A stretch of 64,000 nucleotides of DNA from Mesorhizobium sp. M3A.F.Ca.ET.080.04.2.1 (GCF_003952525.1 NZ_CP034451.1:1178001-1242000), one strand, 5' to 3'. Shown: positions 35,746 through 45,083, counted from the first letter of the stretch. A program made the numbers and translations. The notes: generated by a model from the sequence alone, not told the origin.

Positions 35746-36502
35746 ACCTGCCCTGCCCCTTCAGGAACTGGCTGAGCAGATCCACCGGCAGCGGGAAGAC
35801 CACGGTCGAGGAGCGCTCGCCGGCGATGTCGTGCAGGGCCTCGAAGTAGCGCAACTGCATGGCCTGGGGCTCGGCGGCCAGCATGCGGCCGGCCTCGACC
35901 AGCTTGGCGGCGGCCTGCTGCTCGCCATCGGCGTTGATGACCTTGGCGCGGCGCAGCCGCTCGGCCTCGGCCTGCTTGGCGATGGCACGGACCATGCTCT
36001 CGTTGAGGTCGACATGCTTGATCTCGACATTGGACACCTTGATACCCCAGGCGTCGGTGCGCTGGTCGAGGATGTCCTGGATGTCGCTGTTGAGCTTGTC
36101 GCGCTCGGCCAGCATCTCGTCGAGCTCATGCTTGCCGAGCACCGAGCGCAGCGTGGTCTGGGCCAGCTGGTTGGTGGCGGTCATGAAATCCTCGACCTGG
36201 ATGATCGCCCGCTCGGCGTCGACGATGCGGAAATAGAGCACGGCGTTGACCTTGACCGAGACATTGTCGCGCGAGATGACGTCCTGCGGCGGCACGTCCT
36301 GCACCACCACGCGCAGATCGACCCGCACCATCTGCTGGATGAACGGCACGAGGATGATGAGGCCGGGACCCTTGACCCCGGTGAAGCGGCCGAGCGTGAA
36401 GACCACGCCGCGCTCATATTCCCTCAGAATGCGGATGGCCGCCGACAGGAACATGATCACTGCCACCGCGATGACCAGATAGGCCACGTAACCGACCATC
36501 AT
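35744..36502 (-). CDS. Slipin (stomatin/SPFH family) membrane protein
   Basis: 252 residues. One N-terminal membrane segment ([23 protein letters not shown]) then an SPFH domain: [51 protein letters not shown], and a helical end ([24 protein letters not shown]). Slipins form membrane scaffolds, usually with an NfeD protease partner, which is the gene directly upstream. The start ATG at 36502 overlaps the NfeD stop (ATGA). Confidence 0.92.
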   Translation of the reverse strand: MMVGYVAYLVIAVAVIMFLSAAIRILREYERGVVFTLGRFTGVKGPGLIILVPFIQQMVRVDLRVVVQDVPPQDVISRDNVSVKVNAVLYFRIVDAERAIIQVEDFMTATNQLAQTTLRSVLGKHELDEMLAERDKLNSDIQDILDQRTDAWGIKVSNVEIKHVDLNESMVRAIAKQAEAERLRRAKVINADGEQQAAAKLVEAGRMLAAEPQAMQLRYFEALHDIAGERSSTVVFPLPVDLLSQFLKGQGR

Positions 36503-37863
36503 TTTACCGCTCCGTTGCTTTGCGCGCCGCGACGCCGCACCGTCAGCACGAGTTCGCTGACGCCGATCACCTCGACCTCGTCGCCAGGCGCCAGCGGTCC
36601 CTCGGCCCGCGCCCGCCAGCGCTCGCCCAAGGCCAGCACATGGCCCTCGCCGCCCTGCCAGTCGAGGATCTCGGCGGAAACCCCGCGCATGGCTTCGCCG
36701 CCGATGCGCGGCGGGTTGCGGCGCGCCGCCCAGAGATAGCTGCCGGTCAACAGCGCCAGCCCCAGCGTCAGCGCCGCGGCCGGCGCGGTGACGGCCCACG
36801 ACATGGCGAAGCCGGGCCCCTCGACCTTGAGCAGCATGGCCGAACCGAGCAGGAAGGCGGCCACGCCGCCCAGGCCCAGCACCACGGTGGGGTTGAAGGC
36901 CTCGACGATCAGGAAGGCGACGCCGAGCAGCATCAGCGCAAGGCCGGTGTAGTTGATCGGGAGCAGGTTGAGCGCATAGAGGCCGAGCACGAGGCAGATC
37001 GTGCCGATGACGCCGGGCGCCACGGCGCCCGGGCTGGTGAACTCGAAGATGATGCCATAGACGCCGACCAGCATCAGGATGACGGCGGTGTTCGGGTCGG
37101 TGATGACGGAGAGCAGCCGGATGAACCAGCCGGGCTCCAGCGTCTCGACGGCAAGGCCCTTGGTCGCCAGCACCACCTTCCTGCCTGCCACTTCCACGGT
37201 GCGGCCGTCGGCCAGTTGCAGAAGCTCGGCCGCGTCGCGGGCGACGATGTCGATGACGTGTTCCTGCAAGGCGGCGTTGGCCGACAGGCTCGCCGCCTCG
37301 CGCACCGCCTTCTCGCCCCAGTCGCCATTGCGTCCGCGCAGCTCCGCCAGCGAACGGATGAGCGCAACCGCGTCATTGGTCGCCTTCGCCATCATGGCGT
37401 CGGGGGCCGGCTTGCCGCTGCCCTTGTCGTCCTTCTCGCCGCCCGGAAGCGAGGGCAGGCCGCCGAGCTCGACCGGCGTCGCCGCACCCAGATTGGTTCC
37501 GGGCGCCATCGCCGCGACATGGGTGGCGTAAAGAATATAGGTGCCGGCGCTGGCCGCATGGCCGCCGGCCGGCGCGACATAGCCGATGACCGGAACCGGA
37601 GAGGCCAGGATGTCGGCGATCATCTCACGCATCGAGGTGACCAGGCCGCCCGGCGTGTCGAGCTGAAGGATGAGGACTGCGGCATTGCGCCTGGTGGCGA
37701 CGTCGAGCGCCTCCTCGAGCTGCCTGGTGCTAGCCGGCCCGATCGCACCATCGACGGCGACGCTCAGGGCGATCTTCTCCGCCGCCGTTCCGGGCGAGGA
37801 CAAGGGGAAACAGACGGCGGCCGCGAAAGCCGCTGCGAGAAGGGCCAGCCGCGCGAGTCTCAC
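36499..37863 (-). CDS. NfeD-family membrane serine protease (ClpP-like)
   Basis: 454 residues. Signal peptide, then a ClpP/SppA-type serine protease domain: [19 protein letters not shown] and the nucleophile region [15 protein letters not shown] with the Ser-Ala-Gly motif. Four to five membrane segments follow, then a C-terminal OB-fold NfeD domain ([28 protein letters not shown]). It cleaves membrane substrates such as slipin. GTG start with a GGAG upstream. Translationally coupled to the slipin gene. Confidence 0.9.
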   Translation of the reverse strand: MRLARLALLAAAFAAAVCFPLSSPGTAAEKIALSVAVDGAIGPASTRQLEEALDVATRRNAAVLILQLDTPGGLVTSMREMIADILASPVPVIGYVAPAGGHAASAGTYILYATHVAAMAPGTNLGAATPVELGGLPSLPGGEKDDKGSGKPAPDAMMAKATNDAVALIRSLAELRGRNGDWGEKAVREAASLSANAALQEHVIDIVARDAAELLQLADGRTVEVAGRKVVLATKGLAVETLEPGWFIRLLSVITDPNTAVILMLVGVYGIIFEFTSPGAVAPGVIGTICLVLGLYALNLLPINYTGLALMLLGVAFLIVEAFNPTVVLGLGGVAAFLLGSAMLLKVEGPGFAMSWAVTAPAAALTLGLALLTGSYLWAARRNPPRIGGEAMRGVSAEILDWQGGEGHVLALGERWRARAEGPLAPGDEVEVIGVSELVLTVRRRGAQSNGAVK

Positions 37864-37975
37864 GCTAAAAGCTCCGTGGTTTCAATATGGGGTTGTGCCG
37901 AGGCGAAGTCCAATGAGGACGTGCGGTGGAAGGGCGAAGGCGGCGGCCGCTGCCGATCTTGCCCAGGCCGGCGCG

Positions 37976-38140
37976 AGGCACCCCCCTCTGCCCTGCCGGG
38001 CATCTCCCCCTCAAGGGGGGAGATTGGCTGTATCGGCGCCGCGCCTAGCCTTCTAGCGCTGGAACATGGCGAAAGCGGCGGAGCGAATAATCTCCCCCCT
38101 TGAGGGGGAGATGGCCGGCAGGGCAGAGGGGGGTGCCTCG
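37976..38140. repeat. REP-like palindrome pair
   Basis: Inverted copies: CACCCCCCTCTGCCCTGCCG...GGGGGGAGATTGGCTG at 37976-38030 and AATCTCCCCCCTTGAGGGGG...GCAGAGGGGGGTGCC at 38088-38140. The two halves share the AGGCACCCCCC / GGGGGGTGCCT outer flank, a sign of a paired unit. Confidence 0.8.
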
Positions 38141-38231
38141 CGCCGACGCCTCACAATTCTCTACCCACAAAGCTCGCTCACCAGCTTTCGCCAATCTCTG
38201 TATGATCCGACAGCTTTAGTGGGGGACGATC

Positions 38232-38732
38232 ATGAAAAGCGCATTGGCGAAATTCATCACGGCTGCCTCTGTGGCCGCTCCATTTTTCACCACCCAGTCC
38301 GCCAACGCCGCCGCCTGCGCCTGGTCCGCCAAGATGGAAGAGGACGAGGGCGGCAGCGTGCTCACCGCCTCGGTCTGCGGCGGGCCGCGAGGCGACGCGC
38401 ATCTGATGCTGACCTGCTTGCCCAAGCCGGTGCTGAGCTACGATCTTGGCGCCTCGGGCCCGCAGCTCGAACCCGGCATCAGCGGCTCCTTCACCTTCAA
38501 GGCCGGCGACAAGAGCCTCACCAAGAAGCTCGAGCTCGAGGCGATGTACAATTACTTCACCTCCGAGCTGAGCATAGACGACCCACTGCTCGCCCTGCTG
38601 CGCGGCAAGGGCGAGGTCACGGTTTCCGCCGACAGATATGGCGAGGCGCGCTTTCCGCTGGCCGGGTCGAGTGCTGCCATCGGCAAGGTGATGGCCGCGT
38701 GCGGGAAAGGTTCGGGCGGCGAGGCCGATTGA
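38232..38732 (+). CDS. Secreted hypothetical protein
   Basis: 166 residues with a signal peptide (MKSALAKFITAASVAAPFFTTQSANA) and a beta-rich mature part containing four Cys (ACAWSA, VCGG, LTCLPK, MAACGKG), so two disulfides are possible in the periplasm. No homolog recognised. The gap upstream is filled by the REP pair. Confidence 0.7.
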   Translation: MKSALAKFITAASVAAPFFTTQSANAAACAWSAKMEEDEGGSVLTASVCGGPRGDAHLMLTCLPKPVLSYDLGASGPQLEPGISGSFTFKAGDKSLTKKLELEAMYNYFTSELSIDDPLLALLRGKGEVTVSADRYGEARFPLAGSSAAIGKVMAACGKGSGGEAD

Positions 38733-38740
38733 GGCTGGCT

Positions 38741-38765
38741 GATCTCCCCCCTCGAGGGGGGATTA
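38741..38765. repeat. Solo REP hairpin
   Basis: GATCTCCCCCCTCGAGGGGG then GATTAG; the hairpin half of the REP unit only. It starts nine bases after the stop at 38730-38732 and could act as a transcript end. Confidence 0.7.
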
Positions 38766-38888
38766 GCGCTGCCCTCACGATTCCACGCTCGTTTCGACGC
38801 CGGCTCCAACGCTGGCTCCCTCGCCCTTGCCTCATTGTCCTTCCATCGACGGCGCGAATGGTCGCGTCGCAATTTGATGGAGACGACG

Positions 38889-39125
38889 ATGACGACGATG
38901 GATCATGCGCATTACGAAACCGGCCGCGCGGGCTTCGGCCTTGCCGGCTCTGCCGGCCGCCTTTTGCGGCTTGCCTATTACGCCATGAAGATGCGCAGCG
39001 AGCGCGCCGCGCTGCAGGCGATGCCGGATCACATGTTGAAGGACATGGGCATCAGCCGCTCGCAGATCGACCGCTACACCACCGCGCAAGGCGCGCTAAC
39101 CCAGGCCGACAGGATGTTCGGCTGA
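38889..39125 (+). CDS. DUF1127-domain small protein
   Basis: About 78 residues from ATG 38889 with GGAG six bases upstream; ATG 38877 is also possible. The C-terminal 45 residues have the DUF1127 pattern: RSERAALQAMPDHMLKDMGISRSQIDRYT. In alphaproteobacteria such proteins bind RNA or influence phosphate and stress responses. No cuckoo-type sRNA is seen downstream, unlike the ccaF1-CcsR locus of Rhodobacter. Confidence 0.85.
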   Translation: MTTMDHAHYETGRAGFGLAGSAGRLLRLAYYAMKMRSERAALQAMPDHMLKDMGISRSQIDRYTTAQGALTQADRMFG

Positions 39126-39279
39126 GGCGGCGCGCCCATCTGGAAATGAAACGCGCGATGCAATTCCACGGCGCGCGTATCGAAAATTCCACGCTGGCAC
39201 CCACTCTCGCTCAAACGCCTCGGCGCCAAGACTGCATGGTCACGGCAACCAAGCCGCAAACGACCCAGGGAGAAGAGAA

Positions 39280-39858
39280 ATGCAACCCAACACCAAACCT
39301 GCACGCGTTCCGCTCAACGGCGTAGACACGCCGAACCTGCTCGCCACGATCAACTTCGTCGCCGGCCAGCCGGAACTGGCGAAGTTCCAGTTCCGCGCCC
39401 ACAATGAATGGGTCGAAGGCACGCACTCCAAGAGCGTCATGCATGGCTTCCACGGCGCCGGCCAGGAGCAGAAGCACGAGAAGCCCTTCTATGCCGACAG
39501 CGACCATCCGGCGATCCTGTGCGGCGCCGACAATGCGCCGACCCCGGTCGAATGGCTGCTGCACGGGCTGGCGAGCTGCCTGATGGCGGGCCTCGCCAAC
39601 ATCGCGGCGGCGCGCGGCATCAAGCTGACCAAGGTCAAGTGCTCGGTCGACGGCGACATCGACCTGCGCGGCATCCTCGGCATCTCCGACGAGGTGCGCA
39701 ACGGCTTCCAGAACATCCAGGTGTCGTTCGAGGTCGAGGGCGATGCGCCGGCCGAGAAGCTCACGCAGCTGGTCGAGCAGGCCCGCGCCCGCTCGGCGGT
39801 ATTCGACGTGCTGACCAACGGCGTGCCGGTCACGGTCGGGATCAAGACCATCCAGTGA
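39280..39858 (+). CDS. OsmC-family protein
   Basis: 192 residues. OsmC/Ohr fold with two conserved Cys: HPAILCGADNAPTPVEWLLHGLASCLMAGLANIA and the following helix and strands (VKCSVDGDIDLRGILGISDEVRNGFQNIQVSFEV). This family reduces organic hydroperoxides or protects against electrophiles. It may begin the operon that runs through two flavoproteins, a MaoC-like hydratase and an MFS exporter. Confidence 0.88.
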   Translation: MQPNTKPARVPLNGVDTPNLLATINFVAGQPELAKFQFRAHNEWVEGTHSKSVMHGFHGAGQEQKHEKPFYADSDHPAILCGADNAPTPVEWLLHGLASCLMAGLANIAAARGIKLTKVKCSVDGDIDLRGILGISDEVRNGFQNIQVSFEVEGDAPAEKLTQLVEQARARSAVFDVLTNGVPVTVGIKTIQ

Positions 39859-39929
39859 TCCTATGACCCACGGAGGGAGACGGGCCCTACCCCACCCACC
39901 GTCTCCCTCCCAGCCAACGGAACAGAGCC

Positions 39930-41156
39930 ATGAAACGCGCAGACGTCGTCATCGTCGGCGGCGGGCAGGCCGGGCTTGCGCTCAGCCATTGCCTTGGCCG
40001 CAGCGGCATCGACCACGCCGTGCTGGAGCGCGGCCGCGTCGGCGAACGCTGGCGCTCGCAGGCCTGGCGCTCGCTCAGGCTGCTGACGCCGAACTGGCTG
40101 AACGCGTTGCCCGGTTCCCCTTATGCCGGCCCCGACCCCGACGGTTTCAGGACGAAGGACGTGTTCGTGCATGACCTCGAAGCCTATGCAAGCCGCTGGC
40201 AGGTGCCGGTCGAATGCGGCGTCGAGGTACTTTCGTGCCGGCGAAACGGCGCCGGCTTCGCGCTCGCCACCAGCGCCGGGGACTGGTCGGGCAAGGCCGT
40301 GGTGGTGGCGACCGGCCATTGCGACCGGCCGCTCGTCCCCTGCGCGCCCGACATGATGGGCGGCCCGCTCACCATCCATGCCTCGCGCTATTCCTCCCCT
40401 GCCGAACTGCCGCCCGGCGGCGTGCTGGTGGTCGGCGCGTCCTCCTCCGGCGTGCAGATCGCCGACGAGTTGGCGCGTGCCGGCCGCCGCGTGCTGCTCT
40501 CGGTCGGCAAGCACACCCGCCTGCCGCGGACATGGCGCGGCAAGGACATCTTCTTCTGGCTCTGCGAGATGGGCTTGATGACGCAGCGGCTCGAGGCTCT
40601 CGCCAATCCCGAAAGCGCCAGGCGCCAGCCGTCGCTGCAGCTCGCCGGCCGGCCGGACGGGGCCGATGTCGACCTTGCCACGCTGCAGGGGCTCGGCGTG
40701 GAGCTGACCGGGCGTGTGCAAGGCATTGCCGATGGGGCAATCGGCTTCGCCGACGATCTCGGGGCCCAAGTCGCGGCGGCGGAGGTGAAGCAGGCGCGCC
40801 TGCTCGCCGAGATCGACCGTTTCGCCGGCGCGGCGCGGCCGATGCGCCGCGAGCCGGTCAGGGTTCCCTCTTCCCATGCGCGGCGGCTTTCGCTGACCGA
40901 CGGATCGATCGGCACGGTGATCTGGGCGACCGGCTATGCCCGCTCCTTCGATTGGCTGGAGCCGCAGGCGCTCGGGCCCGACGGCGAGATCGCGCATCGC
41001 GACGGCGTCACCAGCGTGCCCGGCCTCTATGCGCTCGGCTTCCGCTTCCTGCGCAAGCGCGATTCCAACTTCATCGGCGGCGTCGGCACCGACGCGCAGG
41101 CGATCGCCGCCGAGATCTCGCTCTATCTCGACCGCAACAGCCGCCAAGCCGCGTGA
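39930..41156 (+). CDS. Flavin-containing monooxygenase-like oxidoreductase
   Basis: 408 residues. Two dinucleotide-binding motifs: VVIVGGGQAGLALSHCLGRSG (FAD) and GVLVVGASSSGVQIADELARAG (NAD(P)H), plus RYSSPAELPPGG and GTVIWATGYARSFDWLE near the end, as in CzcO/FMO-type enzymes. The substrate is unknown. Lies 71 bases after the OsmC gene and is followed by a second flavoprotein gene. Confidence 0.85.
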   Translation: MKRADVVIVGGGQAGLALSHCLGRSGIDHAVLERGRVGERWRSQAWRSLRLLTPNWLNALPGSPYAGPDPDGFRTKDVFVHDLEAYASRWQVPVECGVEVLSCRRNGAGFALATSAGDWSGKAVVVATGHCDRPLVPCAPDMMGGPLTIHASRYSSPAELPPGGVLVVGASSSGVQIADELARAGRRVLLSVGKHTRLPRTWRGKDIFFWLCEMGLMTQRLEALANPESARRQPSLQLAGRPDGADVDLATLQGLGVELTGRVQGIADGAIGFADDLGAQVAAAEVKQARLLAEIDRFAGAARPMRREPVRVPSSHARRLSLTDGSIGTVIWATGYARSFDWLEPQALGPDGEIAHRDGVTSVPGLYALGFRFLRKRDSNFIGGVGTDAQAIAAEISLYLDRNSRQAA

Positions 41157-41175
41157 AGAACGCCGCGTGAGGACA

Positions 41176-42468
41176 ATGACGATGCTGACGATCCCGAACC
41201 GCTCGCTTCCAGCCGTCCCCAGGCGCGCCCACTATGACGCCATCATCGTCGGCGCGCGCTGCGCCGGCGCCTCGACCGCCCTGCTGCTCGCCCGCGCCGG
41301 GCTCAGAGTGCTGGCGATCGACCGCAGGCCTTATGGCTCGGACACGCTGTCGACGCATGCCCTGATGCGGCCGGCCGTGCTGCAGCTGTCGCGCTGGGGC
41401 CTGCTCGAGCCGCTGCTCGAGGCCGGCACGCCGCTGATCGAGACGACGACCTTCCACTATGGCGACGAGGCGATCACCATCCCGCTCGACGCGGGGCCCG
41501 ACCTTCCCGGCCTGATCGCGCCGCGCCGCACCGTGCTCGACCGCATGCTGGTCGATGCGGCGCGCGAGGCGGGTGCGGAGTTCCTGCACGACATGGCGGT
41601 CGGCGATCTCATCGCCGATACACGCGGACGCGTGCGCGGTGTCGAGATCCGGGCAGCCGGCGCGTCGCTCAGGGTGAGCGCCGACATCGTCGTCGGCGCC
41701 GACGGCATCGGCTCGCTGGTCGCCAAATGCTGCAACGCGCCGATGCTGCGGCACGGCAGCGTCTCGGCCGCCCATGTCTACGGCTATGCGCCGGTCGAAC
41801 CCGGCGCGGGCTATCACTGGTATTTTCGCGATGGGCTCGCCGGCTCGCTGATCCCGACCAATGACGGGCAGGCCTGCATCGTCGCCTCGGTGCCGACGAG
41901 GCTGTTCGACCAGCGCTTCCGCCTCGGCCACGCAGGCGCGCGCATGGAGGTGCTGGAGGCGCTGTCGCCGGCGCTGGCCGAACAGGCGAGCCGGGCGCCG
42001 ACGGACGTCCGGCTGCAGACCTTTCGCGGCGTGCCGGGCTTCATCCGCCAGGCGCATGGCCCGGGCTGGGCGCTGGTCGGCGACGCCGGCTTCTTCCGCG
42101 ACCCGATCACCGCGCACGGCATTTCCGACGCGTTGCGCGACGCCGAGAGCCTGGCACGGGCCATTGTGGATGGTTCCGAAGCCGCGTTCGCGGCCTACCA
42201 GCGCGACCGCGATCTCGTCGCCGCCCAGATCCTCGCCACCACCGATGCCGTGGCCGGCTTCGACTGGACGCTCGCCGGCATCGGCGAGACTCACCGGCGG
42301 CTCAGCGCGATAATGAAGGCCGAGGTGCAGGCGCTGTCCGAACGGGGCATGCCGCTGCGCCGCTCCGCATCGCGGCCGGCGGCCGGGCGGACGCCGGCGA
42401 ACGAGGACAAGGCGCCGGTCACGACCGGCTGCGGAACGTATCGCAACAGAATGGGAGCACGATCATGA
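41176..42468 (+). CDS. FAD-dependent monooxygenase / geranylgeranyl-reductase-like
   Basis: 430 residues from the ATG at 41176 (GTGAGGA upstream). FAD motif YDAIIVGARCAGASTALLLARAGLRVLAIDR, then THALMRPAVLQLSRWGLLEPLL and the second FAD motif GDAGFFRDPITAHGISDALRDAESLARAI. This is the PHBH/geranylgeranyl-reductase group. The C-terminal 40 residues are a low-complexity extension (SASRPAAGRTPANEDKAP). The stop overlaps the next start (ATGA at 42465-42468). Confidence 0.85.
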   Translation: MTMLTIPNRSLPAVPRRAHYDAIIVGARCAGASTALLLARAGLRVLAIDRRPYGSDTLSTHALMRPAVLQLSRWGLLEPLLEAGTPLIETTTFHYGDEAITIPLDAGPDLPGLIAPRRTVLDRMLVDAAREAGAEFLHDMAVGDLIADTRGRVRGVEIRAAGASLRVSADIVVGADGIGSLVAKCCNAPMLRHGSVSAAHVYGYAPVEPGAGYHWYFRDGLAGSLIPTNDGQACIVASVPTRLFDQRFRLGHAGARMEVLEALSPALAEQASRAPTDVRLQTFRGVPGFIRQAHGPGWALVGDAGFFRDPITAHGISDALRDAESLARAIVDGSEAAFAAYQRDRDLVAAQILATTDAVAGFDWTLAGIGETHRRLSAIMKAEVQALSERGMPLRRSASRPAAGRTPANEDKAPVTTGCGTYRNRMGARS

Positions 42469-42920
42469 CTGCACATGTGATGAAGGACGGCTGGGTTGGC
42501 ATCGCCAACGGGCGGCCGCAAGTGGGCGCTTTCGCCGAGCGCTCGCGGCGCACGCGCGCCGAAGACATCGTCGCGTTCACCGAAATGACCGGCGACCGCA
42601 ACCCGCTGCATTACGACAAGGCGGCCGCCGAAGCCTCGGTGTTCGGCCGGCTGATCGTGCAGGGCGGCGTCACCTCCGGCATCCTCAACGCGCTGGTGGC
42701 CGAGGATCTTCCGGGCCCCGGCTCGGTGTTCCTCGAAGTGGCATGGAAATTCGTCAAGGCGGTGGGCGTCGGCGAACTGATCACCGGCCGCGTCGAGGTC
42801 ACGGAGGTGCGGCCCGACAAGCCGATCACCAGGCTGGAGACGTCGGTGCGCAACGAGGCCGGCGAGCTCTGCTTGACAGGCACCGCAACGGTATTCACCG
42901 TGCCGGTGGCGAAGAGTTAA
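42465..42920 (+). CDS. MaoC-like (R)-hydratase domain protein
   Basis: 151 residues. Hot-dog fold with the hydratase motif DRNPLHYDKAAAEASVFGRLIVQGG, in which the Asp and His are the usual catalytic pair of (R)-specific enoyl-CoA hydratases, followed by EVAWKFVKAVGVGELITGRVEV. Could act on an acyl-CoA or on an analogous unsaturated compound made by the flavoproteins. Coupled by a 4-base overlap with the upstream gene. Confidence 0.87.
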   Translation: MTAHVMKDGWVGIANGRPQVGAFAERSRRTRAEDIVAFTEMTGDRNPLHYDKAAAEASVFGRLIVQGGVTSGILNALVAEDLPGPGSVFLEVAWKFVKAVGVGELITGRVEVTEVRPDKPITRLETSVRNEAGELCLTGTATVFTVPVAKS

Positions 42921-42932
42921 GCGGCGGAAACG

Positions 42933-44171
42933 ATGGCCTTGCAGAACGGCGGCGCTCTCCTTGCCGAGGATGCAAACCGCTGGAGCATGCTCGGCGTGCT
43001 TTGCCTTGCCGTCGTGCTGTCACTCACCACCTGGTTCTCGGCGACAGCGATCGTTCCCGAACTCAGGGCCGCCTGGCAGCTGTCGGGGGCGGTCGATGTC
43101 TGGCTGACCAATGGCGTGCAGATCGGCTTCGTCGCCGGCGCGCTGGCGGCCAGCCTGGTCAACCTGCCCGACATCGTCAGGCTCAACCGGCTGATGGCGA
43201 TCTCGGCCCTCGTCGCGGCCGCGGCCAATGCCTCGCTCCTGCTGCAGCCGGGGCCCGCAGGCCTTATTGCGGCGCGCATCCTGACCGGCGTGGCGCTGGC
43301 CGGCGTCTATCCGCCGGCCTTAAAGCTGGTCTCGACATGGTTCGTGCGCGGACGGGGACTGGCGCTCGGCGCCCTCATCGGCGCTCTCACGCTTGGATCC
43401 TCGCTGCCGCATCTGTTCCGGGCGCTGGCCGGTTCGCTCGACTGGCAGCTCGTGGTGATGGCCGCCACCGCGGCCGCGCTTGCCGGCTCGATGCTGTTCT
43501 GGTTCTTCGCCCGCGAGGGGCCCTATGCCTTCGGCAAGGCCGTGTTCCAACCGCGCCAGATCGGCGCGGTTTTTCGCATCCGGCCGCTGATGCTGGTCAA
43601 TATCGGCTATCTCGGCCACATGTGGGAGCTTTACGCCATGTGGGCCTGGCTGCTCGCCTATACGCGCGCCGCGCTGGAGGCGCAGCAGCAGTCCTCGCCC
43701 CAACTGGCGTCGGTGCTGACTTTCCTGGCCATCGCCGTCGGTGCGGGCGGCTGCCTCATCGGCGGCGTGCTCTCCGATCGCTTCGGCCGCAGCCTGACCA
43801 CCGCCGGGATGATGATGGTGTCCGGTTCCTGCGCAATAGTCATTGGTTTCGCCTTCGACGGACCGCTGTGGCTGTTCGGGCTGGTCATCCTGGTCTGGGG
43901 CGTTTCGGTGGTTGGTGATTCCGCGCAGTTCTCGGCGGCGGCGACAGAGCTTGCCGACCAGCGTTTCGTCGGCACCGCGCTGTCGGTGCAGCTTGGGCTC
44001 GGCTTCGGGTTGACGGTGCTGACGATCTGGCTGCTGCCGCATGCCGCGGCTCTGCTCGGCTGGCGCTGGGCTTTCCTGGTGCTGGCGCCGGGCCCGCTCA
44101 TCGGCACGCTGGCCATGCTTTCGCTGCGCCGCTTGCCGGCCGCCGCAAGCATGGCGCACGGCAAGCGGTGA
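42933..44171 (+). CDS. MFS transporter
   Basis: 412 residues, 12 hydrophobic segments. The motif after helix 8 reads GGVLSDRFGRSLTTAG and the first half contains ARILTGVALAGVYPPALKLVS. Pattern fits sugar/aromatic-acid or cyanate-type MFS carriers. It starts 12 bases after the MaoC gene and ends the operon, so it may export or import the compound handled by the flavoproteins. Confidence 0.87.
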   Translation: MALQNGGALLAEDANRWSMLGVLCLAVVLSLTTWFSATAIVPELRAAWQLSGAVDVWLTNGVQIGFVAGALAASLVNLPDIVRLNRLMAISALVAAAANASLLLQPGPAGLIAARILTGVALAGVYPPALKLVSTWFVRGRGLALGALIGALTLGSSLPHLFRALAGSLDWQLVVMAATAAALAGSMLFWFFAREGPYAFGKAVFQPRQIGAVFRIRPLMLVNIGYLGHMWELYAMWAWLLAYTRAALEAQQQSSPQLASVLTFLAIAVGAGGCLIGGVLSDRFGRSLTTAGMMMVSGSCAIVIGFAFDGPLWLFGLVILVWGVSVVGDSAQFSAAATELADQRFVGTALSVQLGLGFGLTVLTIWLLPHAAALLGWRWAFLVLAPGPLIGTLAMLSLRRLPAAASMAHGKR

Positions 44172-44235
44172 CGCTGTCGGTCCCGAGCCTCGGGCGGATC
44201 AATGCCCGCAGGCCGCGCCTACGAGCCGGAGCCGA

Positions 44236-44544
44236 TCAATAGTCGGTGTCGCTGTCGACGATGACGTGACGGCGATGGTGGCGGTAATGATGACGCTCGA
44301 TGGAGCCCGTGATCACGACGGTATCGCGGCGATGATGGCGATGCCAGGCGCGCCTGCCGTTGTCGTAGAAGGCTTCCGTGCCGTGGCGGCGGTGATGCAG
44401 ACGCTGGCCTTCGTCGTTGATGACGACGGCGTGCCGATGATGGTGCCTGTGGTGCGTCTTGATGACGAGGTCGGCCTCGGCCGGGGATGCTACGGCCGGC
44501 GCCGCGATGCTGAGCGCCAAGGCGGCGAGAAGCACTGTTTTCAT
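44236..44544 (-). CDS. Secreted His-rich protein
   Basis: 102 residues from ATG 44544. Signal peptide MKTVLLAALALSIAAPAVA, then a mature part with dense His/Arg clusters (IKTHHRHHHRHAVV, HRHHRRDTVV, ERHHYRHHRRHVIV). Metal binding in the periplasm is possible but not shown. The layout resembles the two secreted proteins at 61170 and 61719, which are Tyr/His-rich. Start chosen by the signal peptide. Confidence 0.7.
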   Translation of the reverse strand: MKTVLLAALALSIAAPAVASPAEADLVIKTHHRHHHRHAVVINDEGQRLHHRRHGTEAFYDNGRRAWHRHHRRDTVVITGSIERHHYRHHRRHVIVDSDTDY

Positions 44545-44681
44545 TGTGATATTCCCGGTTCCTTGAACATCCCTTCGCCGGGTAAACCGATGCCGTTCCG
44601 TTTGGTTCCGGCCGGGCGCCGGGCAGCTTCGGGGCAAGCAGGAGCACGCAGGCTGCGGAACAATGTGGTCGCCCGGGGGTT

Positions 44682-44766
44682 CGGCAGGCCGCAGTCCACT
44701 CCTCCCGGATGTAGCTGCCGCCAAGCGCAACGGCCCGCTGCCCTCCTCCCGGCAACGGGCCGTTGC
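44682..44766 (+). ncRNA. Double hairpin with anti-SD loops (cuckoo / alpha-r14-like sRNA)
   Basis: Two hairpins each display CTCCTCCC. HP1 (44682-44720) has CGGCAG/CTGCCG arms and CTCCTCCC at 44699-44706. HP2 (44727-44766) has an 11-bp perfect stem GCAACGGCCCG/CGGGCCGTTGC, extended by TGCC/GGCA, leaving exactly CTCCTCCC in the terminal loop. This matches the 'cuckoo' double-hairpin sRNAs of alphaproteobacteria (CcsR, alpha-r14), whose loops can pair with ribosome binding sites. A T-run is missing after HP2, so the 3' end is uncertain. It lies 90 bases before the small gene at 44855. Confidence 0.6.
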
Positions 44767-44854
44767 TCGCTTCCGGCGCGCTCATCATTTGTTGTTGACG
44801 GTCGAGCAGCTTCGCGGCAGGTATCGGGCGTTGGATTCAAATGCGGGGCCACAC

Positions 44855-44950
44855 ATGAAGAAGACATATGAGAAGCCGACACTGACCAGGCGCGAAAAAC
44901 TGGGCGCCGTTACGGCCGTTCCGGCGGCATCAGGTCCAACCACGATCTGA
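44855..44950 (+). CDS. RiPP-precursor-like short peptide
   Basis: 31 residues beginning MKKTYEKPTLTRREKLGAV. It shares the MKKxYxKPTLxxRxKLxAxTA pattern with the two peptides at 52646 and 52824. In Mesorhizobium such genes are commonly labelled putative RiPP precursors; the conserved part would be a leader and the short variable end (about ten residues, rich in Pro/Ala/Ser/Thr) the core. No cyclase, protease or RiPP-recognition gene is adjacent. A strong terminator follows at 44974. Assignment rests on the motif and on the three-copy occurrence. Confidence 0.65.
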   Translation: MKKTYEKPTLTRREKLGAVTAVPAASGPTTI

Positions 44951-44973
44951 CGTCCCGGCCAGCAGCCATTGAG

Positions 44974-45010
44974 AAACCCGTCGGCTCGGCCGGCGGGTTT
45001 TTGTTTTGTT
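44974..45010 (+). terminator. Intrinsic terminator after the short peptide gene
   Basis: AAACCCGTCGG and CCGGCGGGTTT form an 11-bp stem with one G-U pair, followed by a T-rich run (TTTTGTTTTG). Starts 24 bases after the stop codon of the peptide gene. Confidence 0.8.
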
Positions 45011-45083
45011 TTGGAACATCTCGCCGAGATATTGGTTCGGGGCGCGGCGAGATTCTCTCCTGTGTCACGCTGTCGGTCGACAA

